Origin: Polydactylus sextarius
Lineage: Eukaryota; Chordata; Actinopteri; Polynemidae
Direction of reading: 5' to 3'
Assembly: GCA_016801845.1 (NCBI GenBank)
Contig: CM028927.1
Coordinates: 12,451,501 to 12,515,500 of the forward strand
Length of the DNA: 64,000 nt
Part shown: one piece after another, positions 36,460 through 49,760 of the stretch
Layout of the letters: each line of letters starts with the position of its first letter
Numbering within the stretch: the first letter of the stretch is position 1
Translations under genes and position numbers: made by a program
Notes under the pieces: generated by a model
Database searches by the model: none
The model's input: the letters and a program-made list of their open reading frames with translations, nothing else
What the model was told of the DNA's origin: nothing

Positions 36460-37955
36460 ACTAAATAAGACATAAGATGTTGAATTATAAGATGTTGAAA
36501 TTTCAACAGGGTCAGTTTATCTGTGTTTGTTAAACTAAGCTAAACTAACCTAATTGCCTCGTGGCTCCAGTTCTCCAGTGTTATTGTTCTTTTCATCCAA
36601 ATCTGATGTAAATTAATGCAAAAAAAAAAAAAAAAAAATGTTAATTATCAATGTAAGATAAACTTTATTTTGATCATTGAAACTAGTCACCCTGAATTTT
36701 CTCTGAGATGTGGAAAACACACTTTTGAAAAATCCTTTTAAAATTTGCATCTGCTGAAATAACTGACGTCATAGATTCTGAAATAATATCACGTTAGATA
36801 AATAATTCATGAGAGAGATAGCCTACATTACTATACCTGCTGGTGATGCTGCACAGAAAGCTTGACAGCTGAGAGGCGCAAACTCAATATTAGAAAGAGA
36901 AAAGCGGCTGGATGAGAACCTCATATCTTAACTACCACACTTTCTGTTTAAACTACCATTTGTTTTTGTAAATGTCAGTTGGTTTTAATAGGTTGTGTAA
37001 TCCCTGTGGAGCCATGACACTAGCTCCTCTCCTAACAGTCTGAGCCAACATTGGCTCTAGTGAATATGGAAATGACCAGGATTTTTTTTTTTCTGTCTGG
37101 AGCGTTATATGAGTTAAAGCTGAAGCGCTCCCTGAGGCATTTTTTCCCCTCTGGCAGCTATCGCTTCTGTTTCTATCGATTCACTCTCCTCAGTCACTCC
37201 CTATCTTCCCCTCTATATTGCCACCTTTTATACTAACCGCATTTCACCTTCATTGCCTCCATCTTTTAAAATGCTCCACCTCTGAGTCCAATTCTTCGGT
37301 CTGGTTCGTAATCGGGCTTTTCATCTCGTTTTTTTTTTTTTTTGGTGACACACCATCTACCTCACGTTATTCTTTTTCCTTTTTTACCCATGTGTCTATC
37401 TCCTTAATATCCCTCTTCTTCTTCTTCCTTATGTAATAAAATAGCCTGTGTCCACTTTCTTTCCTTTATTTTTTTGCTTTTTTTTTCCTGCCTCGGAGGG
37501 GCCCGATCGCTCATTCCACCCTCCTCCTCTCTTACAGTGTTTATTTAGGCAGTTTCACAGTCACTGCACCCTGCTCTGACTGTGTCCAACGACCAACCCT
37601 CCCCTCCCCACATCTCTTGTGGTCACACTCTATATTTGTGTCTCTATATCTCTGTACTCCTCTTTCAGCTTTTCTTTTTTTTTTTTTTTTAGAAAAAAAG
37701 AAAATATATTGTACACTCCTACACTCCTCCTTTTTCTTTATCCGCTTGTTCTTTCACTCTTCCTCCTGGTGCTCCCTTTTTCTTCAGACATTCTGAGATT
37801 CAAAGTTGCTTTAAAAGACTTCACAGCGCCTCTCTGTCGTCAGAGCTTTTTAGATCTGAGAGGAGCAGGCAGCAGAAAACTGGGCCAGATAGAAGTAGGC
37901 ATAGGCAGTAGAAAATATATCTTTACACTTAGACTGTCACAGAGACATGTAATTG
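36460..37955. other. Gene-poor sequence with a pyrimidine-rich block
   Basis: No exon is supported. From about 37130 to 37800 the plus strand is dominated by C and T, with several T homopolymers. This gives Ser/Phe/Leu-rich open frames of no significance. Confidence 0.5.
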
Positions 37956-37959
37956 TTAA

Positions 37960-38260
37960 ATAAAAGGAAGATCTTCCCGGGCAGCTCGTAATTATCAAAA
38001 GAGATGGATGCCCTCAATGGGCAATTTAATAACCTGAAGAGGGCAGGGACTGTCGGATCTCGCTAATGTTTGAAAAGAGCAGCATTAAGACACTAATCCC
38101 ATTCATTTCAAGTTCTATATTCATTTTTCTCGCGTTAATAATAGCTGCACAAGGACATGAGAGCGCTTCAGTAGCCCCGTCTCTTTCATCTTTTTTAGTT
38201 TTAAAATGAGTTTGTAATGAAATTATATATATCATTTCTCAAATACCTGCTGAGACGAAT
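37960..38260. promoter_or_regulatory. Candidate conserved non-coding element
   Basis: Unique sequence with TAATTA at 37989-37994 and further AT-core words (tttaataacctg, cgcgttaataatagctg). It lies immediately after the pyrimidine-rich block. Reading frames are broken. Texture resembles vertebrate developmental enhancers. This is inference only. Confidence 0.3.
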
Positions 38261-39320
38261 AACAATTGCAAGAGTAGTCTCCCTAGAAAGTGTCAGCTGC
38301 AGCCAGTCACTTTCAACACTTGGTTAAAGTGATGCTGGAATAATGATGCAGTTAAATAATTGTGTCCCACCTTGTAGATTTCAAGAACTTCCTGCCAAAT
38401 TATCACTAATGTGACACTCATAGCCGCAACTAGTATCACAAACCTGATTCTCTGGCCAAATATAGTTGTTGAGTGGGACTGTGGGTAATACAGGTGGCAG
38501 ATTTGACAAGGATTTGAAGTGGAAAGGAATTTAAAAAGGCAATATCTCTAGTTTTGCTGCTCCAAACACAATATATTGTGATATTATGAGATGTTATGTG
38601 CTGTTTTGAATGTTTTGAACACTTCTAGCTATTTCTTTTAGTTTGATTATCGGAAGACTTCATGAATACTTAATAATAGGTAACATCTCCTTATCAAGAA
38701 GTAGTCAGGCACCTGTTATCTCTTGTAAAACCACAATCTGTTTATACATTAAACAAATAAGAGCCCAGTTGCCCACACTGTTCATCAGTATTTACACTCA
38801 GAGTCAGAAATGAAGCTGACACTCAAATGAGAGCTATTGACACCGGTCATTCAAATGCAAGATTACATTTGTTATTGTAATTCATTACTACAGGCCCCCC
38901 TACTCTACCGCCACTATGGTCGCACATTCACACATGAATAAACCTCCAAAGCCGCTGTCCTACATCATTCACGGCCACACTGACAGCTAGAACACTTTGT
39001 AGTTCTATAGAATCAGTTGTGTTCTGCGTTCCCCTCGCTCTCAGTGTTACTTTCTAGCTCCGTGAGTCTGGGGAACTGCGTCGCCGATGACAGTAATGTA
39101 TTCTGGCCCTCCCTGCAGGCCTCCATGGACCTGGCTCTCTTCCTCTTCTTTTCCTACTGGGACCCCCTTGATGTTGTGGGAGCTGAGGCCTGTTGACTGC
39201 CTCCCCACCCATCCTTTTATATTGTTTCCTCCCCTGTTGATTCCATCTTCCTGCCTTTATTATGGGTTAATGTCTTCTTTCTTAGACCTGGCAAACTACA
39301 TTGGAGAAAGTGTAAGAGGC

Positions 39321-39322
<2 letters not shown>

Positions 39323-39352
<30 letters not shown>
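39323..39352. repeat. (GA)15 microsatellite
   Basis: Pure GA dinucleotide run. Confidence 0.95.
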
Positions 39353-39356
<4 letters not shown>

Positions 39357-40898
39357 GATATAGAGCAATATGATCTCATAAAACTGAAATGCAGATTATG
39401 TTCTCTGGACCCAAATAGTGCCAAGATTACATTCCTGCTCCAAAAATTGGATTATTCGACAATAGTATGATTTGGATTATGAAAAAGAGGCACAAATTGG
39501 ATGAGCTATTTTTTTCATCATTGTGTGTCATGGAAAGCTGGTTACATGTTACTTTTAGACTGGAAAAAATAACTTTTATTAATGTTAGTATCTAGTTTAA
39601 GGAGTGAAAATATTTTTTTTTTTTTTTTTTATAACCACTAATCTCTATACGTTTTCCTGACTTAGTCTGACTTCAATCATCCAACCTGCTTTCTGTCATT
39701 TTGTCAATGTACAAAACACATTTACATTTAAACAGAACATTGACACTAAAGCTAAATACAGTTGTCACTCCTCTGTGCTGTGCTAAACCCGGTTCACGCA
39801 CAGTTCTCACTTTGAAGCGAGTGACAACTCCATCCTACCTGAAAGATTTCAGGTACTTAGCCTCAAATCTGATTGAAGACTTGATACCTGCAAAGTGCAG
39901 GTGCCCTGGAGTCGAGGACAGACGTCACATTACAGATCATTTCATTGTTGTAATATTCAGTTGCAGTTGTAAATCAGCATTTATTTATTTATGTATTGTT
40001 TTTTGTGTGTTTTTTTTTTTCTGCATGAAAATGTTGAAACCATTTTGAGAAAAACACCCGATCTTGTTTTATCTGTGTCAGTTTGTCACTTTAACTGATG
40101 GACAAACTCAAACCTCGCCCTGAGATATAAATATTCTCCCAAACCTGCTGAAGTCACCATCATTGCCATGCTTACAGACCTTAATCACAGCTAAGACAGT
40201 ATTCACTGGCTAAGGGAGCCAGCTGCGTTTACCTGTAAACACACACACACAGACGTATATGTATGTATACACACACACAAGCACATTCTGCTCTGTTGTG
40301 CAACACAAATTGAAATTCACTCTCATTAGTGAGTAACTTGTCATTCTCAGATGCTGATGGTTTGAACGTAGCCACAGATGCACAGCGGTGTAAGCCGAGG
40401 AGGAAAAACAAAACAAACGCAGTATCACGGCAGAGACTTTAAAGCAAATCATCTTCATGTCAGACACTCATCATTGTTAGGCACGTCTGATTTGACACGA
40501 TTGGCTGCTGCTGTTAATATGTAAAACTAACATGTGCAGCAAAGGAAGAGTAGGCCAGTCATGTTTGTAGCTATTAGCTGTAGCGCTCCACCCGGATGGC
40601 CTGTGTGTATCTTCGTTCAACAGAGAATAAATATTTGCACAGAAAAAAAGAGCCATCGCAAAGAGAAACATAATGGTGGTGTTTTTTCTCCCTTTTTTTT
40701 TTGTTTTCTTCATATCTCTGTTTGTGTTCCTTTGCTGTCTTCTGTGTCCCTGTGTTTGTACCCTAAATTGAATTATCACTGATACACACACATACACGTA
40801 CGGTATAGGCTGGCCATGCACACACATACTCATTCTACATCAGTGGATTTATTATGTGCACAGAGCAGCACACACATACATGCACGTTGATGCAACCA

Positions 40899-40899
<1 letters not shown>

Positions 40900-40941
<42 letters not shown>
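40900..40941. repeat. (AC)21 microsatellite
   Basis: Pure AC dinucleotide run of 42 bases. Confidence 0.95.
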
Positions 40942-40943
<2 letters not shown>

Positions 40944-43239
40944 TCGGGGGAAACTTTACTCAACTTTTGGTATCATGGGTAAATCTGGCAGAAGCTGAAT
41001 TTGGCAGAGCAGCTTCTCTGTGGCGAACAACACTGAAACTAATGAGTTCATCTCACCTCTTTTCTCTTCATCTCCCTCTCCTCCTTTGCTCATATTTGCA
41101 CTCTTGTTCTCTATTTCTCTCCTTAGTGTTGCCCTCTGTCTCGATCTGTCTCTCTTGTACTCACTTCCTCCTCTTCATTTCTCTTGCTAAGCCGACTGTT
41201 TCTCTTCCCCTCCCCTTCCCTATCTCCCCTCTTGGACCTCCTCTCCTTTACCTACACAGATGGTTTCAGTGACTCCTCTGAGTCTTAATTATTCTGTCAA
41301 TTACTGTGGGAAAATGTGCAATTAAAGTGGACAGTTATTCGGCGCTGTGTGGTTCCATATTTATTAGGGTTACACCTGATTCCGGATGCTCTGGAGTTTT
41401 TCAATGCTCCGTGCCATCTTTTTTGTCGCCTTTAGGTATGTGTGAGGGACATCTTGAGGGAATTAGCACATTTTGTTTCCCTAATCTTTTTCTCGGTAGG
41501 GATTCTCACTAATGGATGAAATAGTATTGTGAACATATGGCCGATAAACAATTAAATGAAACACCAGGGTATGTCAAATATTTTTCTCGGGTTGTTTGTC
41601 GATATAAAGTCGAGTTTATCGCCAAAATAAGAATCTATATTAACGTGTGCATGTTCAGATTTTGCAATGGCATCAATCTGTTTTCTCCTTATGTGCCAGT
41701 GTCACTCTCTGGGCTCTCTCTCTCTGTTTATTGCTAGCTCTGCAGAATCCCACATAGAGTATTTCCCAGGGAACGGGTTTGTCAAATCACGCACTGTTGG
41801 TGCAACCAAACACTTATGTGCTGCGTTAATCTGTCGGAGTGCTGCACTATTTCTAACCCAACCTTCAGGTCCACGCCGCTCCCTCTGCTCTTCATTACGA
41901 GGCCGTAATCCTGACAGCGACACTCCACACAGGGCAGCAACGAGAAGGATGAACAACAGGAGACCTGCTTATTCACCGAAAGCCCAAAGCAAACACTGCA
42001 GCTGCTACGGGTGGGTGATGCTGACAGCTAGAGCAATGTGTGGGGGCTACAGAGAAAGAAACAGATACAGAGATACAGCAAGAGAGCTAAGTATATATGT
42101 GTGTGTATTTGTGTGCATATATAGATACACACACACACACAACAAATATGACATGCAGTACGTCAATCTAGATTAGCATCTAGTGTAATTACACCAAGAG
42201 AGAAAGACAGACACAGATACAGAGAGTAAAAAGGAAGATGCAAAGAGGATGATGCTCGGCTGACGAAGACGAGAGGCAACTGGAGTAAGAGGAGTGTTGT
42301 ACGAGGGGAAAAAAGGCTTGGCAGAAGAGGCTGAAGAGAGAAGAATTGCAAATAAAAAAAATAAATAAAAAGTGGGAGAAGTGGGAGGAAGGGGAAGAAA
42401 GAAGAAGGAATACGAGTGAAAGATTAATAGGGAGAAGACGGAGATGGAGAATGGTGGTGGAGTAGAGTGAAGGGCCCGTGGCGCCACTCTAAGTCATCCT
42501 AACCAATGAGGACCTGGATGCTGAGAGGGCTTGTTCACAGCAGGCAGCTGCTAGCACATCATTTTGAAACCTCTCTCACATCCTTCTCTCACTCCCCCAT
42601 CAACCCCACACCCCCCATCTTTCCTGCTCTCCTGCTTCCTTTTGCTTAGATTGCACGTCACTTATTATGAATTGTTTATTTTATTTATTTTATTGCAGGG
42701 TTTGTTAGCCGCTCGGTACGAAGCTCCTGCCTTGTCTTGTAAATGAGATCTTACATCATAGTGGGAGTTACTAGGATTAAAAAAAAGGTTAATTAAATGA
42801 AAAATAAAACCCCCATAAAAAATGATCTTCTCTTCTTTACCTCCTCCATACGTGGTCTGGTAGTAAATGTGCAGGTTGTAACAGGGCCTCCTCCTCTTCT
42901 TGCTAATTAATGAAAAGATGTGAAGGAAATCTACAATGACACTAGATCATTTCTGAATCTATTTCTCTCCATCTAAAGGGAGTATCAAGTTTTAAGCTTT
43001 TATAAGTTAATATTAAGGAACATTAAGCTGCTGATGGAAAATAAATCGGTGCATTTGCACATCAGCGTTGAGTGATTATTTACTATCTACAAGACGTATT
43101 CTCTAGTCTTTGGTGCCAACTTCAGTGTGATCACATTGACTGACAGTTTGACAGGAGCCACATTGTATCAGTTCACTTGTGGTCTCCAGTCCAAACTATC
43201 ACTTGACTGAAGTTCAATAGTGAGGTAACAGAGGCGAAA

Positions 43240-43440
43240 TGCGTTGCACACTGATAATTCACCGTTAATGGGGAGCAAGAAGAACAACAGGGAACCTTAT
43301 CAGCCGCGTGATGTAATGTTTACCGGCTTTTTAATTAATTATGAAAATTAGCCGAAGCGGTAGGCAAGCTGAGAAGTGAAATCAGATCTTCACGCTTATC
43401 GCAGCCTCGCAGCACTCACAGTGCGCCATTTGAATGACAT
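43240..43440. promoter_or_regulatory. Candidate conserved non-coding element
   Basis: A repeat-free stretch with overlapping TAATTA cores (ttaattaattat, 43331-43342) and GC-containing unique flanks (accttatcagccgcgtgatg, tcgcagcctcgcagcactca). It has no coding frame. Homeodomain-type sites in otherwise unique sequence in a gene-poor block suggest an enhancer. The role is inferred and unproven. Confidence 0.3.
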
Positions 43441-46400
43441 CTCATGCAGAACGCACAGTCCCACGCATTGTCCCTGACAAGCCCACACACAATATACCTT
43501 TATACACACACACGCACTTTTATAAGCAGCCACTAATACACATACTTGCACACACAAGGCTCGTACAGTTCATACTTACTGACGTTAATGTATGCCAAAA
43601 AAAGACACAGTATCCCAGAAAACAAGAATGCTATTCATTGCGTATACAGTTTTTAAAGCTCTGAATGATGTTATATTTTGCCCTTTGATCTTTAAATGAT
43701 GACAGAATAATCCTCATTAAATTCATCTGTCAAAATTGGACTGCAAATGTGAGCTGGCCTGATCTATATCTGTAAGCATTGATCTGGAAAAAAAGCAGGT
43801 GAAACAAACATGCACATAGTAACACAAACAAGCAATTACTCCCTTGGTTGACATGACATTTCTGTGGTGTTGGTTTATTCAAAAATAGCTTTGTGTAGTG
43901 TCTCTAATCAGTAATCAGTTGCCTCATTGTTTAGTCTTCAAGGAGAGTTTTTCTCCTTTTTCTTTCGTTGCAGAGGAAAAAGAAAATCTCCCCCGACAGT
44001 TGAGACAATACATGACAGTGTTGTGGCTCAACTCTGCTGTTGTATAGTTGTTGCAGTTTACAGTGTTTATCATTAACCGTACAGTGCTGTTTTGGGGAAT
44101 CTCCTCTCTGTTAGGTCTTGAATACACATCCCGTGAAGTTGGTCCCTGCAGGTCGGAGATGGGCAACGGGCAGAATTCAATATTCCACCTTGGAAGATCA
44201 CTCTTCTGCTCCCATCATCTCCAGCCGGATTATGGAACAGGATATTTTTGGAAATGAGAGACAGAGAGAGAGAGGGGGGGGAAAGCTGCACTGCCAAGTT
44301 TCCTTTTCCTCCTCCTGTTGGAGAAGTAGTGCAGTACAGAAATGACAAGACAGGAGTTTTTTTCCTCCTGCAACTTTGGATCAAAGGAGAGAAGCCAAGA
44401 GAGGAAAAGTGTCCACAGGGAAGAGATGGGATTACCTGGATTAGCCCAAATGCACCAGAGATGGGACCAGGTTCTCCCCGAACACATAGAGGAGAAACTC
44501 TGGTGACTCGGCCTGTTGTGAAAGATCCAGATGAAACGCGGGTCCAGTATTGTTTCAGCAGAACATTGCTCAAGACCATGAACAGCATAAAGAAGCAGGA
44601 ATCTGCTTTTTCTCTCCTCCCCTGTGTTTGGTTATCGATGATAACACATACAAGCTTTTGCTGTCAGGTGCAAAGAATTCAAGGTTGGGGCCATAAGAAG
44701 GTCTTTCACCTCTTTCTCTTTAGAGAGTTCATCTGTTTTTAGCTCCAGTGTTATGGATTTGCATTGTATGCCCTGATTTTTAAAAGGAAACACTGCTATT
44801 AAGCACTGAATTCTTAGAAATGAGTGTAAGTATAATAAGTAAAGTAATTTATTTGGTTGATCAGTATTGTGAAATTGCACTAATGTTACCCTCCCCACTC
44901 TTCTTCCTCTCTGGACATTAGTTTTTTTATGTGTTTATTTCCTCTATATGTGCATTATGCACATTTTTTTTACATTTGCAGTGCAGATGCTTTGTTGCAT
45001 AATCCCCAAACGTCCTCCACGGCAGCATGTGTGCCGCACACTGCTCAACTTAAGTACTGTATATCTATACGCATCTCGTGTGATACGGTCTTGGCATACA
45101 TTCCTCTGCATGTTGCCTCAAGGGTTCCCCATGGAATAGATTTCCGGTGCTGTATCTGTAGCTGAAATCACAGAAGATGGGGAGAGAGAGAGAGAGAGAG
45201 AGAGGGAGTGCAAAACATAGAGCAGCCAAGGAAGCAAGAGAGCAAAAGGAGAAAGGGAGCAGTTAAAAGATTGGAGGGGAGCAATTAAATGAATGCGGGA
45301 GGGTGAGAAAGAGCGAAATGTGGAGCTGTGAATAAAGATGGGGGGAATTGCATGTTATTAGCCATAGTGGTGTCACATTACAGCACCACAGAGTTTGTAA
45401 AGTGGCGAGATTACTCTCACCTGAGGCTGTGAGCTGCTAACATCACTCACAAGGACAGTCATGTAGCGAGACTAATACTGCCATGCCCTCTGTGAAAGCA
45501 GGCGTTTGTGTAGCCGTGCACCAATTTGCGTGTTTGTATGTATGTACTCATCTCTGTATGGGTTGTTGACAATGTGTGTGTGTGCGTGCGCGAGTGTGTG
45601 CACGCATGTGAATGAATGCGATGAGTTTCAAGAGCAAGAACCACAAAGGAGCAGCTCCTGAAAGCGAGAGCGAGGCCTCAGCTGGTCTGCAAGAATCAAG
45701 GAGCGGCTGCTCCGCTCATGATTAATTCTCCAGTCTGCGTGGTGTCCAAGGAGTCAAACATGCACTGTTATTTATCTGCTCCCTGGTTAGTCCCAGGGAG
45801 AGAGCTCTCTCACCCCCCCTCCTTTAGTCTCTGGTGACACCGTGGGTTCCACAAGAACCTGGGTCTTATTGTTGTTCACTGCCGTCTTATCTGCAGTCTT
45901 GTCAGGAAAGACAGAGGGAGGGAGGAGGTCGAGGTGAAGGAAGGGCCAGCGCTTTGCTTTATTCCAGCTTTGCAATGAGAGATTGAAAGTAAAGGAATAG
46001 TTCCTCATCTCTCAGTTCAAATAATACCAGATAATGAAAACTGCCATACATTTTGAAGCAGATTAAAAAAAATTTCCCGCCTTCCAAGCATCTCGGATGA
46101 CAACTCGATGAAGCAATACATCACCACCCCCAGATGCAATGCCCTGGTGTATGAATGTATATATCATGCAGACATATTATTGAGGTTTGCTCTTGAAAGT
46201 GAACGCTCAGGCTTCATCCATCCCTTCATGGTGTTTTACATGATCTGTGACATACATGTGTGGTGTTTTGCATGTGTTTGTGTGTTTGTGTTGGAAAGAG
46301 ACAAAGACAGAGACATTAGGGAGGAGGAACGAGGCATACAGTAATAGAGAATGGCTTTTTGTTACAGTACATTAGAAAACAATATGGCTCGGATGACAAA

Positions 46401-47355
46401 AGAACAACAACAGCAAAAGATACGCACACTTGCACACACACACCGGCGCACACACATTGTAGTAATCACCAGGCAATCACACAGCTAAAGGGTAATTGCA
46501 CATAGAAAAGTGCTGCTGCTCTGCAGAGTATGTGAAGCACACACTGATACAGGAAAAATGACCTCTACATCCCATGTTCGCTATCACCTTTTTTTTGTGT
46601 CTTTACTATGCCAACATTATTGCCTACCCACGGTAGTAAAGGTGGGCTGTAACTGCTTGTGATTTTACACAGCAAGGCTCACGGCGCCCTGGTAGCTGCT
46701 CACAGTTTAAAAAAAAAAGGGGGAAAAGATGGAATCACTCCCGCAGCGGGGTAAAACTACAGACCAATCACAGAATTACAGAGCCCTGGGGAGCACGACC
46801 TGTTTTCTGCTTGTGTTTACAGAAAAGCGATGGAGTGTGAGCGCACCTCGGTTTTATTTTTTCATTTAACATTTTTCCTCTTATTCATTTTTATTAAAAC
46901 AACAACAACAGCTACAAGAACAACAACAAGGTCTGACTGTTTTATTTTACTTTTTTTTTTTTAATTTTAATGCTCCATCTTTCCCTTGCGTTCGCCTGCT
47001 CTCTTGTCTCTTTACTGTAATAACCAGCCTGATTCTAGTGATGCTGGTAAATGGTGGCCCAGTTTGTCCCCCCTCTCTCCACCCCTCCTCCTCCCCTGCG
47101 CTCCTGCTAGTGAAATTACCAGTTGGTTACTATAGAGACGTGTTTATAAATGCAGTTTATGACTCCCATTCTGCCCTTTCTCCCACTGCATTTACCTCCT
47201 CATTTTCCACACCTACCCTCCCCTCTCCTCTAAAATGACATCTTTCTCTCTTTCTTCTTTTTCCTTCCCCGTCTCCACCCGTCCATCCCACGTCTTTCTC
47301 CTTCATCTGTCCCCTCCATCCAATGCCTTTGCCCTCTCTCTCTCTGTCTCTCCTT
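43441..47355. other. Gene-poor sequence
   Basis: No supportable exon. It includes a (GA)n run at 45182-45204, a purine-rich tract to about 45330, and a pyrimidine-rich tract at about 47040-47350. Overlapping open frames on both strands at 44073-44742 (171 and 164 codons) show no domain and are not called. Unique sequence at 45340-45460 may be another small conserved element. Confidence 0.5.
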
Positions 47356-47359
47356 TCTC

Positions 47360-47560
47360 TTTGTCAAAATCTCATTATTTTGTTAATTTCGTTGCCAGCC
47401 GTCGCTCAACGTGACTTGCTATGCAAGTCTCATTGCACAGAATTAATACCTAATTTACTCCAATGCTCAGAGGGGCTCCATTCAAACAATCTAGGTGTTT
47501 ACAGTACCGCAGGGGGCTTCCATCTCTGTCTGCCTCAGCGCTACAAACTCCTCTTCTCCT
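47360..47560. promoter_or_regulatory. Candidate conserved non-coding element
   Basis: Unique sequence (gttaatttcgttgccagccg, tgctatgcaagtctcattgc, gaattaatacctaatttact) immediately after a pyrimidine-rich tract. It contains an octamer-like atgcaag and TAAT cores. No coding frame is convincing, although the plus strand stays open through it. The role is inferred. Confidence 0.25.
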
Positions 47561-49555
47561 ACACACCAGTAAATGTAAAACTCTTCTTTATGATAATGCA
47601 TTTTGTGCGGGAATGCTACCATGTATCATTGTTTGCAAAGCACCTTTCTACCTTTGTGACCAGAGCGGTAATGTAAAGGAAATAAAAGCTGTGGGTTGTC
47701 TTTCTGCTCCCTCATGAAAGTCTAATGGAGAGCTGATTCATGCTTGTACGTATCCGAGAAGACAATGGACGTACAGGCGTATTTATACCACGCGAAGCAA
47801 AAGTGCTGCTGTAGCTTCAGTTTTACTCCTACTGGGTTCAGGTGTGGAGGGGAACTAATGCACAACAACGAGTTACGCTTTATGTAATTATGTAATAACC
47901 AACCTACCTGCACTAGCTCTGAGCAGAACACTTAGCTCCTGTTTGATTTTTAATTTTTTTTTCTACAAATACCGAGTGCTTGTTCAATACCAGTCTTGTA
48001 GTGAGACAGCTGGTGAACGTCAGGAGGGGTTAATCTTTAACACTTCAAAAGCTGCTCGATATAAAACACAACAGAAAAGACAATTAACCCAAACTGAGCT
48101 GGATAACACCTTTATGATAAGATGCTTATGTTGACATGATTGGCAGATTTTTTTTCAGTGATAAGACTGATCAAGTCTTATCAGTAGTTTGTAATAGAAA
48201 GGATGTAGATGTGTCTCTCTTTCATCCTGATGATATTATATACTAGTTTGAGTCTATTGTATTGGGGAAAAAAAACCCTTGCTGGATATTTACTTACATG
48301 TTAGTGTATGGAAGGTTTAGATTTTTAATATATTTCAAGAATTGCTTTTTAATGAAACATTGTAATTTATCTTAATGTTGTATCCACTTTCCTCCCTCAA
48401 GCCTTTCTTCACTTCTCATTTATAGAGGTATCTTTTTTTTGTTTCTCAGTGAACCTGTCTGAATTTAGCACTAATCTTCTCCTCGTTTGGTTTATTTCAG
48501 AGGTATAGACGTACCCGGGGAAACCGAACGTGAAAGCAAAACCTGCAAAACCCCCACCCCCCCACCCCTCTTCTTTTTTTAGATAATTCTAGAAAATAAA
48601 TAGTGCAATAATCCCAAACTGAATCCCCCCCCACCTCCTGAACAATAGATTATGCATCCATCAAAACGGTAGGTGCAGTTTCATTGTGCCAGACCGCCAT
48701 TAAATCTGGTGATGTTTGCCAAGTTTGAGAGAAACTTGAAACATCTCTGCTGTCAAAATTTATTTTGGGCTGCACTGTAAATTATCTCAGGATGATTTTA
48801 TACCAATTATGTTTGGCTACACATCTGCAACTGTAAGAAAACTATACCAACAATGTATATAATGAGACCTAAAGAATTCAAGGGATTCAAGGGATGATTC
48901 AGTTTGAGATGGATATAATATGTGTGATGGAAGGTGTTATGTCTGTCTGCTCGTGTCCATGATTTAGTCTGTCTTGTCATTGCACTGCCATTCCAAGAAG
49001 CCATATTGGCATGGCATAAAAAGCCTGTCTAACACCCGAGCTGGTTAGATTATACTGTACAAGACAGCGAGATGCGCTGCCATGACATCGATGACACGAC
49101 GTGTGTCACCCCTCTGCTGTCTCCCTGCCATTTAGCGATGTGGTGCTCTGTGAGGGGCCCCTCGCTGTATTTCTAGCTTTCTCTCCTTCTGCCGGGATGT
49201 GATGAGGTGCAGTAATATAAAAGAAATGACTTGGTGGCAAGTCATCTAATATGATTTGTGTAGGAGCTCATAAAACCTTGCCAAGCGTAACTTTAAAAGA
49301 ATGCGATGGAAGGCCCGTGTTGATTTGGCTCCCTCTGTCGCATTGCAGGGATCGTAAACGTCCTGAAAACCAGGCTGTGGGATGAGCATTTTCTGCGAAT
49401 ATCTCTCAGAGTTAATGGTAACCGTATCATTTTGCCATAAAGTGTATAAGTGCACAATGCGTGTCACTTGGCAGCTACTACGATTACACCTGGGTAACTC
49501 TCCTTCAGTCTGTGTTATCCTGTAAAGAAGCAGCGAGGCGTCCGATTCCCCTCCT
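47561..49555. other. Gene-poor sequence
   Basis: AT-rich, with a perfect hairpin at 48159-48183 and C-homopolymer runs near 48550-48640. No exon is supported. Confidence 0.5.
48159..48183. repeat. Perfect 10-bp inverted repeat (hairpin)
   Basis: TGATAAGACT (48159-48168) and its exact reverse complement (48174-48183) enclose a 5-base loop. The left arm contains a GATAAG motif, so the pair also forms two convergent GATA-factor-type sites. Confidence 0.9.
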
Positions 49556-49559
49556 GCTT

Positions 49560-49760
49560 CCCCTCCTGCAAAGGCTCTGGAAATAAATAATAAACACATT
49601 TAATTAAAATGAAAATGCGCTGCATTTCTGCGTTAATCCTAATTTATTCGCCTTAATTGAGCTTCCATTTGCTTTGCCGATGGTTTGCAGAAGTGTTAAT
49701 AAATAAGCCATTGTGTAGATGCTATGAAGCATTTAGCTGAGCAAATCCTAATATACAGTA
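49560..49760. promoter_or_regulatory. Candidate conserved non-coding element
   Basis: Unique AT-motif-rich sequence with TAATTA at 49601-49606 and repeated TAAT cores (cgttaatcctaatttattcg, ccttaattgagcttcc, agtgttaataaataagcc). It lacks open frames and simple repeats. Homeodomain-rich texture suggests an enhancer. This is inference. Confidence 0.3.

Larger units (their letters stand above)
38261..43235. other. Gene-poor sequence with simple repeats
   Basis: Contains a (GA)15 run (39323-39352), a 21-unit AC run (40900-40941), a pyrimidine-rich tract (about 41040-41270) and a purine-rich tract (about 42180-42480). Open frames of up to 169 codons on the plus strand here (41667-42176) have no recognisable domain and read through repeats. 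No gene is supported. Confidence 0.5.

Noticed and set aside
41667..42176. A 169-codon plus-strand frame
   Set aside because: No recognisable domain. It runs into AC and AG simple repeats and has no promoter or splice context.
44073..44742. Overlapping 171- and 164-codon frames on opposite strands
   Set aside because: Both are open at once, contain simple-sequence runs and show no family motif. Chance or an old decayed repeat is more likely.
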